Both the position numbers and the translations under genes were made by a program. DNA of 5,089 nucleotides from an uncultured Allomuricauda sp. (GTDB lineage Bacteria; Bacteroidota; Bacteroidia; Flavobacteriales; Flavobacteriaceae): contig CALDPL010000410.1 in assembly GCA_937911965.1 (NCBI GenBank), positions 1 through 5,089 on the forward strand, in the 5' to 3' direction. Below are positions 1 to 5,089 of the stretch, piece by piece. The notes beneath the pieces are model-generated. The model saw nothing but the letters and a program-made list of their open reading frames with translations. It was not told the origin of the DNA and did no database searches. Each line of letters opens with the position of its first letter. The stretch's first letter is position 1.

Positions 1-67
1 GAACCAGCACGTCCTTGCGAACACCACCCCCTCAAAGTGGCGTGTCTACCAATTTCACCACGTGGGC
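1..67 (-). tRNA. tRNA-Leu (anticodon GAG), 3' end cut off by window edge
   Basis: Read on the minus strand from 67, this starts with the 7-nt acceptor strand GCCCACG, followed by a leucine-type D arm (GTGAAATTGGTAGACAC). The anticodon arm is CCACT-TTGAGGG-GGTGG: five pairs, a 7-nt loop and anticodon GAG, which reads CUC/CUU leucine codons. Next comes the long variable arm typical of class II tRNAs, a GTTC-GCAA-GGAC hairpin at 11-22 on the plus strand. The window ends in the T arm (CTGG-TTC), so the 3' acceptor strand and CCA are not visible. The gene is transcribed away from the sigma-factor gene and has no functional link to it that I can see. Confidence 0.95.
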
Positions 68-231
68 CTTTTGGAATTTGGTTTGCAAATATAATTGTTT
101 TGTTGGATATTGATGTCCGTATTCCTTTTTTTAAACGGGTGCCGGGAGATGGGGCGGATGGCATGAAAGCGGCTTTAAGTTTACATTATGATAAAACGCC
201 CACATGCTTATTTTTATGAAATTTGTCATCG
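68..231. other. Divergent intergenic region between tRNA-Leu and sigma gene
   Basis: This 164-bp stretch carries the tRNA promoter on the minus strand. For the sigma gene on the plus strand, the only candidate I see is TATTTTTA at 209-216, one mismatch from TAnnTTTG. It has no -33 TTTG at the right distance and would leave a leader of only about 10 nt. The short frames running through here lack any family resemblance, and one of them overlaps the tRNA. Confidence 0.5.
86..93 (-). promoter_or_regulatory. Bacteroidota-type -7 promoter element for tRNA-Leu
   Basis: On the minus strand the sequence TATATTTG matches the Bacteroidota housekeeping -7 consensus TAnnTTTG at every defined position. 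It ends about 19 nt before the tRNA 5' end, giving a leader of roughly a dozen bases, as expected for a tRNA. I see no good TTTG -33 element 19-21 nt upstream, so the assignment rests on the -7 box and its position. Confidence 0.6.
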
Positions 232-795
232 ATGGGAGCGCTTAACAACCATATTAAAACCCCCGATGGGCTTGCCTCCAAGATCAAGGGTTCGGACCGG
301 GACGCATTCAATGCCCTGTTTGAAATGCTCTGGCAGCCCATGTATGGCTATGCGGCCTCCCTGCTCACCGACAAGGTCCTGGCCGAGGACCTGGTACAGG
401 AAGTGTGGATCGATTACTGGCAAAGGCGTGGGGAGGTCGAGATCCACAACATCAAATCCTATCTCTACAAGGCCATCCGATACAAATGCTACAACAGCCT
501 GCGGGACCGAAAATTCAACAAGATCCAGATCGAGGCGGCCCACGGGGTGGGGGTCAGCCCCGAAATGGAACTGCAGGAAGACGTGATGGAGCTCAACCGA
601 TGTATCGACCTTGCCCTTTCGGGCCTTCCCAATCGATGCCGGCAGGTATTCATTCTCAGTAGGGTCAACCAAGTCTGCAACAAGGAGATCGCCAAAAGGC
701 TGAACATTTCCCAACGATCCGTTGAAAACCAGTTGTCCTTTGCCCTTCGCAGGCTCCGTAAGGAACTCTTCGCCGTCCATTCCCTTTTCCAGTAG
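232..795 (+). CDS. RNA polymerase ECF sigma-70 factor (Bacteroidota SusC/FecR-linked type)
   Basis: A 187-residue extracytoplasmic-function sigma factor that would direct RNA polymerase to the promoter of the neighbouring uptake genes when its anti-sigma factor releases it. Sigma region 2 spans about residues 26-92, with the polymerase-binding helix AEDLVQEVWIDYWQRR at 51-66. Region 4 spans about 121-180: GLPNRCRQVFILSRV, then a helix-turn-helix NKEIAKRLNISQRSVENQL. No region 1.1 or 3 is present, and the length is normal for the family. I chose the ATG at 232; a TTG three codons upstream (223) is in frame but less likely. There is no clear Shine-Dalgarno sequence, which is usual in this phylum. 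The next gene, 121 bp downstream on the same strand, is its probable FecR anti-sigma factor. Confidence 0.95.
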   Translation: MGALNNHIKTPDGLASKIKGSDRDAFNALFEMLWQPMYGYAASLLTDKVLAEDLVQEVWIDYWQRRGEVEIHNIKSYLYKAIRYKCYNSLRDRKFNKIQIEAAHGVGVSPEMELQEDVMELNRCIDLALSGLPNRCRQVFILSRVNQVCNKEIAKRLNISQRSVENQLSFALRRLRKELFAVHSLFQ

Positions 796-807
796 GTTGC
801 TTCTGGA

Positions 808-822
808 TTAACCAAAGGTTAA
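808..822 (+). promoter_or_regulatory. Palindromic operator-like box 1
   Basis: TTAACC-AAA-GGTTAA is a perfect inverted repeat with 6-bp arms and a 3-bp centre. It starts 12 bp after the sigma stop codon and lies upstream of fecR. A second copy with 13 of 15 identical bases starts exactly 31 bp further on. No T-run follows, so it does not look like a terminator. A dimeric transcription factor site is the simplest reading; the binding protein is unknown. Confidence 0.45.
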
Positions 823-838
823 GTGCACGGTTCCAACA

Positions 839-853
839 TTAACCAATGATTAA
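839..853 (+). promoter_or_regulatory. Operator-like box 2 (imperfect copy of box 1)
   Basis: TTAACCAATGATTAA matches box 1 at 13 of 15 positions, and the shared core ATTAACCAA extends to 9 bp including the flanking A. The 31-bp start-to-start distance is close to three turns of B-DNA, which would put both boxes on the same face. The right end overlaps TAAAATTG at 851-858, which is one mismatch from the -7 consensus TAnnTTTG and could belong to a fecR promoter. A bound protein could therefore affect fecR transcription. All of this is inferred from sequence pattern. Confidence 0.4.
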
Positions 854-916
854 AATTGGGCCATCCAATGTGCGTTGCACCTCCTTTTCGGTACTTCTAG
901 GTATAGGGACCGGCCA

Positions 917-1861
917 ATGACCGAAAAAGAGATCAAAGGATTGATGCAAAAATACCTCGATGGGACGATCACCAGAGGGGAAGAGCAGCTTTTGGAGCGC
1001 TTCGATGCCAATCTTTTGTCCAAGAACCAAGATTGGGCTTTAAAAAGTCCAAACCCCCCAAAGAAACCAAATTTGGGGAACTCTCCCACAAAACACCTCC
1101 GCAATCCGTTCAGGTGGGTGGCCGTCGCGGCCTCCCTTGCCCTTTTGTTGGGTTCGGGCTATCTCCTTTATGGGGAATTTACCGGAGAGGTACGGGAGGC
1201 TCCCGTCCAGGAACTGACCAGGTCCACACAATGGGGACAGAAATTGAACCTCAGCTTGGCCGATGGGACCCAAATCCGATTGAACTCGGGGAGCAGCATC
1301 AAATATCCGGAACGGTTTACGGGAAACAACAGGGTAGTGGAATTGGAAGGGGAGGCCTATTTTGAGGTGGCCCCGGACCCCCAGAGGCTCTTTGTCATTA
1401 AATTGGGAGAGGTGCGGACCACCGTACTGGGGACCTCCTTCAACATCAACTCATATAGTGGACTGGACCATATTGCGGTAACGGTGGTCAGCGGAAAGGT
1501 ACGGGTGGCCTCCGAGCACAAGGAAGTCCATTTGGGACCCAACGAACAGGGACAGTTCGATAGAAAGACCCGGACCATGACCAAGCGAAAAACGGACATA
1601 TCCACCTACCTCAATTGGAAGGACGGGATCCTCCAATTCGAGGATACCAAGTTGACCGAGGTGTCCAAGACCCTGGAACGCTGGTTTGGGGTCCAGATCG
1701 AATTTGAAAACGGGAATATCGGAAACTGCCATATCACGGCCAGCTATGACAATGTAAATCTGGAGGGGATATTGGAAAGTATTGTTTTTACAAAAAAAGG
1801 ATTGGGCTACAAATTTCTGGACGGGGACAGCATCTCGATCTCTGGAAGTTGTAGGGATTAA
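917..1861 (+). CDS. FecR-family anti-sigma factor with C-terminal DUF4974 domain
   Basis: A 314-residue inner-membrane regulator that would hold the upstream ECF sigma factor and release it when the outer-membrane receptor signals ligand binding. Residues 1-65 are the cytoplasmic sigma-binding part (IKGLMQKYLDGTITRGEEQLL). Residues 67-86 form a single membrane helix (WVAVAASLALLLGSGYLLYG). The periplasmic FecR domain covers about 104-200 and contains the family motifs LADGTQIRLNSGSSIKYP, VELEGEAYFEV and TTVLGTSFNINSY. The C-terminal DUF4974 domain (about 244-310) is the part expected to meet the receptor STN domain. I chose the ATG at 917; an in-frame TTG at 875 would add 14 residues without family resemblance. 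The length is normal for the family and the frame is intact. Confidence 0.95.
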   Translation: MTEKEIKGLMQKYLDGTITRGEEQLLERFDANLLSKNQDWALKSPNPPKKPNLGNSPTKHLRNPFRWVAVAASLALLLGSGYLLYGEFTGEVREAPVQELTRSTQWGQKLNLSLADGTQIRLNSGSSIKYPERFTGNNRVVELEGEAYFEVAPDPQRLFVIKLGEVRTTVLGTSFNINSYSGLDHIAVTVVSGKVRVASEHKEVHLGPNEQGQFDRKTRTMTKRKTDISTYLNWKDGILQFEDTKLTEVSKTLERWFGVQIEFENGNIGNCHITASYDNVNLEGILESIVFTKKGLGYKFLDGDSISISGSCRD

Positions 1862-1907
1862 AACGGACACTTCAAAACAACGCCTATGAGCAGAAACAGA
1901 CCCAAAT

Positions 1908-1955
1908 AAAAAAAAGACAGCCCGTGACACTTTGGCGAGCGTAAAACAGGCTGTC
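1908..1955 (-). terminator. Minus-strand intrinsic terminator-like hairpin between fecR and susC
   Basis: As minus-strand RNA, GACAGCCUGU (from 1955) pairs with ACGGGCUGUC (ending at 1916) in a 10-bp stem with a single U-G wobble. A weaker inner helix (ACGC with GUGU) is possible in the 20-nt loop. Eight U residues follow immediately (eight A at 1908-1915 on the plus strand). On the plus strand the stem is interrupted by a C-A mismatch after seven pairs and no T-run follows. The structure therefore fits termination of leftward transcription, not of fecR. Confidence 0.5.
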
Positions 1956-1961
1956 GGTTCG
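1931..1961 (+). promoter_or_regulatory. Weak candidate susC promoter
   Basis: TTTG at 1931-1934 matches the Bacteroidota -33 element. It is followed after 19 nt by TCGGTTCG at 1954-1961, which matches TAnnTTTG at four of six defined bases. A start near 1966 would give a leader of about 40 nt. If susC depends on the ECF sigma factor, the -7 region need not match the housekeeping consensus. The pairing could easily be chance. Confidence 0.2.
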
Positions 1962-1983
1962 ATGATTACAAATACTCATAACC

Positions 1984-2004
1984 ATTTTAAACATGTTGTA
2001 AAAT
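1984..2004. repeat. AT-rich inverted repeat touching the susC start codon
   Basis: ATTTTA (1984-1989) and TAAAAT (1999-2004) flank the perfect 8-bp palindrome AACATGTT (1990-1997), with one unpaired G at 1998. The right arm ends one base before the susC ATG. TAACCA at 1979-1984, a half-site like those in the two boxes ahead of fecR, abuts it. It could be a protein-binding site or could fold over the translation start. It also overlaps the candidate -7 box of the antisense RNA. Confidence 0.35.
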
Positions 2005-2005
2005 T

Positions 2006-3358
2006 ATGAATTCACCAACTAGTAAACAATTCATCACCTTGACATTCCAATGTTTTTTATACCTGATGCTGCTGGCATTGTTCAATCCGGCACTGGCCGC
2101 TGACGCCAGGGGACAGAAATTGGAGAGCTTTAGGGTGGGCCTATCCCTGAGGGATGCCACTGTGGTCGAGGTACTCAAAGAGATCGAGGGCCAGACCGAA
2201 TTCAGGTTTGTCTATGACCGGAAGGTGGACCGCTTGCGGAACACCTACGACATTGCCTATGACAATGTCTCGCTGCGTTCCGTATTGGCTCTGATGTCCA
2301 AGGATGCCAACCTTAGTTTTAGAAGGATCGACAACACCATTTCCATCGACGTAAAACCCAAGGCACCACCGGTACCTGTGGTCGAAGTGGTCTTTTTGAC
2401 GGTTCGTGGAACGATCACCGATCAGGATGGGATACCGCTGCCGGGTGCATCCGTAATCGAAAAGGGGACCGGTAACGGCACCATTGCCGATTTTGACGGG
2501 AACTATACCATAGAGGTGGAGTCCGATGGCGTGCTCCAATTTTCCTATCTGGGGTATAGGAGCCAGGAAGTAGCCGTTGATGGCCGTACTTCCATCGACG
2601 TTCAAATGGTCCTTGATGTGGCCCAATTGGAGGACGTCGTTGTAGTGGGCTATGGAACCCAGAGAAAATCCGATGTCACCGGTTCCATCTCCTCGGTGGG
2701 CACCGAGGATTTCAACCAGGGAATCGTGATGAACCCCGGACAATTGCTCCAGGGCAAAGTGCCCGGGGTCAACATTTCAAATGTCAGTGGGGAACCGGGA
2801 GCCTCCCAGGACGTGATCATCCGTGGGGTGGGCAGTCTGCGTTCGGGCACCACCCCCCTGTATGTGATCGATGGCTTTGCCCTTGACAATTCGGCCACAG
2901 GGGTGCCCACCAACCCATTGAACTTTATCAATCCCCAGGACATACAGAGCATCGATGTGCTCAAGGATGCCTCCGCAGCCGCCATTTATGGCTCCAGGGC
3001 CGCCAATGGGGTGATCGTGATCACTACCAAAAAAGGCAGGGCCGGAAGGACCCAAATGGATCTAACCGTTTCCACGGGCTTTTCCAGTTTGGCCAACAAG
3101 GTGGACGTCTTCAGTCCCGATGAATTCCGCAGGCAGGTAGTTGCCGCCGGGGGCACTTTGGAAGATTTGGGCGCCAATACCGATTGGCAGGATGCCCTGA
3201 CCCGGACCGGTTTTTCCAAGAACGTCAATTTCTCCATGAGCGGGGCCACCGATAAATTCACCTACCACGCTTCCCTGGGGGTCAACGATCAGGAGGGGAT
3301 CCTCAGGTCCAATGACCTCAAACGCTATTCCGGAAGGTTGAACCTGACCATCGGTTGA
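2006..3358 (+). CDS. SusC/RagA-family TonB-dependent receptor, N-terminal part with STN domain (ended early by a frameshift)
   Basis: The first 450 residues of an outer-membrane receptor that imports a ligand, usually a glycan fragment or other nutrient, with a SusD partner and TonB energy. A signal peptide covers about 1-31 (LYLMLLALFNPALA, likely cut before AD). An STN signalling domain follows at about 46-114, then a carboxypeptidase-regulatory-like domain at about 132-203 (VRGTITDQDGIPLPGASV). The plug (about 207-343) opens with the SusC signature VVVVGYGTQRKSDVTGSI and holds TPLYVIDG and DASAAAIYGSRAANGVIVITTKKG. The first barrel strands end at RYSGRLNLTIG, then TGA at 3356. The barrel continues in another frame without a gap, so this is half a gene, not a short receptor. 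The STN domain matches the upstream sigma/FecR pair. Alone this product would lack the barrel. Confidence 0.93.
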   Translation: MNSPTSKQFITLTFQCFLYLMLLALFNPALAADARGQKLESFRVGLSLRDATVVEVLKEIEGQTEFRFVYDRKVDRLRNTYDIAYDNVSLRSVLALMSKDANLSFRRIDNTISIDVKPKAPPVPVVEVVFLTVRGTITDQDGIPLPGASVIEKGTGNGTIADFDGNYTIEVESDGVLQFSYLGYRSQEVAVDGRTSIDVQMVLDVAQLEDVVVVGYGTQRKSDVTGSISSVGTEDFNQGIVMNPGQLLQGKVPGVNISNVSGEPGASQDVIIRGVGSLRSGTTPLYVIDGFALDNSATGVPTNPLNFINPQDIQSIDVLKDASAAAIYGSRAANGVIVITTKKGRAGRTQMDLTVSTGFSSLANKVDVFSPDEFRRQVVAAGGTLEDLGANTDWQDALTRTGFSKNVNFSMSGATDKFTYHASLGVNDQEGILRSNDLKRYSGRLNLTIG

Positions 3359-3359
3359 A
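3336..3359 (+). repeat. Short direct repeat GGTTGAA at the frame break
   Basis: GGTTGAA occurs at 3336-3342 and again at 3353-3359, 17 bp apart, and the second copy contains the premature TGA. Short repeats of this kind promote slippage deletions, so they may be linked to the base loss, but two 7-bp copies can also occur by chance. Confidence 0.35.
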
Positions 3360-5089
3360 GGTGGAATTCAACATGACCGCCAGTAGGACCGAGAACCTCA
3401 GGGCCGATGCCCGATCCATCGTAGGGGACATGCTCCAAATGAACCCGACCTTCCCCCTCTACATCGATGGGGAGCCCGCCGAGCTGGACAACAGGTTGAA
3501 CCCCTTGGTTCGTGAAAGGATCTACAGTGACGATGCGGTGAACCACAGGATTTTGGCCAATTTGGCCCCCTCCATTGAAATTTTCAATGGACTGACCTAT
3601 AAACTGAACCTGGGGGTCGACTATTCGACCACCGACCGGGACGTACAGTTTAAGCCCTTTTCCCAATTGGAAGGCTATCTCTTGGGTACCCTGGACAGCT
3701 ATTTCACCACCAATAGGAACGCCTTGATAGAGAATACCCTGACCTATGATCGTGCCGTGGACAAACACCATATCACCGCTTTGGCAGGGCACACCTATCA
3801 AGAAACCTATGTACACCAAAAGGTCTTTGAACTCGAAGGGTTCTCCAATAATGGGATCGATCCAAAATACCAGGATCAGATCAGTGGGGAGAGCACCCAG
3901 ACCTATATGAACACCTTTGCCACCAAGAACGAGCTCCAGTCCTTCTTTGGCAGGATCAACTATGGGTATGACAACAAATACCTGTTGACCGCCACCATGA
4001 GGGCGGACGGTTCCTCCAAATTCGGGGGCAACAACAAATACGGGTATTTCCCCTCCGTTGCCTTGGGATGGAACATCATGAACGAGGATCTCCTCAGCTC
4101 CAACACCTCGATCAACAATTTAAAACTCAGGGCCAGTTGGGGTAGGACCGGGAACCAGGAAATTCCTTCCAAGATCACCAAGCTCAGTTATACCGACAGC
4201 AAGGACAACAATGACAGTTACCCCATAGGCGGGGATGAAACCTCCATAGAGGATTACCCCTACGGGACCATCTTCACCCGCTTGGCCAATCCCGATATTC
4301 AATGGGAGGTATCGGAACAGACCAATATCGGTCTGGATTTCGGGCTGTTCAACAACCGTTTGTCGGGAACCGTGGATTTTTTCACCAAGGTATCCGAGAA
4401 CATACTCTTGGAGGTGACCCCGGCAGATCCCATACAGCCGACCTCCAAATATTGGACCAATATCCCGGATATGGAGATCAAGAACAAGGGGATCGAGATC
4501 GGCCTGGAATACCGCAGTGATTACGATAGGGAGTTCACCTATACCCTTGGCGGGAACCTTTCCTATACCAAGAACGAGGTGGTCGATTCCCCCTATAAGG
4601 TATTGACCACCGGGGCGGCCCAGGGAGCGGGACAGACCGGGGCCACGATCAACGGGAACATCAATGGGGAAACCATCGGTTCCTTCTATATGCTGGAGTT
4701 TTTGGGCATAGGGGACGATGGTCTGAGCATCCATTCCGAAGAGCGAAAGGTTGTGGGTTCGGCCCTCCCCGATTTGATCTATGCCTTTTATCTGAACTTT
4801 CAATACAAGGACTTTGATCTTGGGTTCAACTTCAACGGGGTGTCGGGCAACAAGGTATACAACCATACGGCCATGAGCCAGTTCACCAAGGGTCTTTTGG
4901 CCTCGAACCTGAACACCACGGCCCTGGCCTCTGCCTTTCCCAATGAGGATATGACCAACTCGAATACCGTGTCCACCCGTTATCTGGAGGATGGTTCATT
5001 CCTGCGTCTGAACAATGCCACCTTGGGCTACAGCCTGGACCCCAAGTTTGTCGGCCTGGACAATCTGGTGAACTCCATTCGCCTATCCA
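3358..5089 (+). pseudogene. SusC/RagA-family receptor, beta-barrel part in shifted frame, runs off window
   Basis: About 577 codons continue the receptor in the frame starting at 3358, which is -1 relative to the start at 2006. It begins LKVEFNMTASRTENL and stays open to the last base. Barrel landmarks of the SusC family appear in order: GRINYGYDNKYLLTATMRADGSS, SKFGGNNKYGYFPSVALGWN, LKLRASWGRTGNQEIP, NPDIQWEVSEQTNIGLDF, ENILLEV, NKGIEIGLEY, VVGSALPDLIYAF and GSFLRLNNATLGYSL. The last usually lies roughly 80 residues from the C-terminus. With the first part this gives close to 1,030 codons inside the window, a normal SusC length. The first ATG in this frame (3373) would yield a barrel without signal peptide or plug. 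A sequencing error, a strain mutation or true decay are all possible; the absence of further stops speaks for an error or a recent event. Confidence 0.9.

Larger units (their letters stand above)
1908..1993 (-). ncRNA. Possible short antisense RNA opposite the susC leader
   Basis: This is a prediction from structure, with no expression evidence. On the minus strand a candidate promoter has ATTG at 2030-2027 (one mismatch from the -33 TTTG). A 20-nt spacer leads to TAATTTTA at 2006-1999 (one mismatch from TAnnTTTG). Transcription from about 1993 would run some 85 nt and end at the hairpin plus U8. Such an RNA would be fully complementary to the untranslated region just before susC. Antisense small RNAs of the DonS type are known at this place in Bacteroides loci run by ECF sigma/anti-sigma pairs. 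The promoter call is weak because the DNA is AT-rich. Confidence 0.28.

Noticed and set aside
1..67. tRNA as an attachment site for an integrated element
   Set aside because: The visible end is the tRNA 5' side, I see no direct repeat of tRNA sequence in the window and no integrase gene.
37..219. Open frame of 60 codons on the plus strand
   Set aside because: It overlaps the tRNA-Leu gene and its promoter, has no recognisable family and starts inside the tRNA.
188..586. Open frame of 132 codons on the plus strand
   Set aside because: It lies in another frame of the sigma gene, with an Arg/Ser/Pro/Thr-rich composition typical of shadow frames in GC-rich coding DNA.
843..859. CCAAT-GATTAAA-ATTGG inverted repeat
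   Set aside because: The 5-bp arms with a 7-bp centre are short and AT-rich, and they overlap box 2. There is no T-run to make it a terminator, so it is not counted as a separate site.
875..916. Upstream TTG start for fecR (14 extra residues)
   Set aside because: The added residues do not resemble FecR N-termini. The ATG at 917 begins MTEKEIKGLMQKYLDG, a typical start for the family.
3350..3358. Programmed ribosomal frameshift in susC
   Set aside because: There is no slippery heptamer, and no such frameshifting is known to me for SusC receptors. A mutation or sequencing error is simpler.
4120..4866. Long minus-strand frame of 248 codons
   Set aside because: It is a shadow of the receptor barrel on the opposite strand, rich in Gly, Ile, Val and Pro with no domain signature. 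The plus-strand frame carries clear SusC motifs.

Overview
The window looks like chromosomal DNA of a Bacteroidota, most likely a Flavobacteriaceae-type organism. The grounds are a SusC/RagA-type TonB-dependent receptor, the FecR-plus-DUF4974 anti-sigma architecture, genes without clear Shine-Dalgarno sequences, and a TAnnTTTG-type -7 element in front of the tRNA. Coding DNA is fairly GC-rich for this group, while the gaps between genes are AT-rich.

Layout: (1) 1-67, minus strand, the 5' part of tRNA-Leu(GAG), cut by the window edge in the T arm. (2) 68-231, a divergent intergenic region holding the tRNA promoter. (3) 232-795, an ECF sigma factor. (4) 796-916, a gap with two near-identical 15-bp palindromic boxes 31 bp apart. 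(5) 917-1861, a FecR-type anti-sigma factor with one membrane segment. (6) 1862-2005, a gap with a minus-strand hairpin followed by eight U, and an AT-rich inverted repeat that touches the next start codon. (7) 2006-5089, a SusC-like outer-membrane receptor that runs off the window. Its reading frame is broken near 3350-3358.

How the genes work together: sigma, FecR and an STN-bearing SusC in this order form the classical three-part cell-surface signalling module of Bacteroidota glycan or nutrient uptake loci. The receptor would bind its ligand outside and signal through its periplasmic STN domain to the FecR C-terminal domain. FecR then frees the sigma factor, which transcribes susC and, presumably, a susD partner beyond the right edge. 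The ligand cannot be read from this window.

Most notable points: the susC frame break, after which 1.7 kb of receptor coding sequence stays open in another frame; a predicted antisense RNA or antisense terminator between fecR and susC; and the paired operator-like boxes ahead of fecR. I saw no mobile element, CRISPR array or wholly new gene system.
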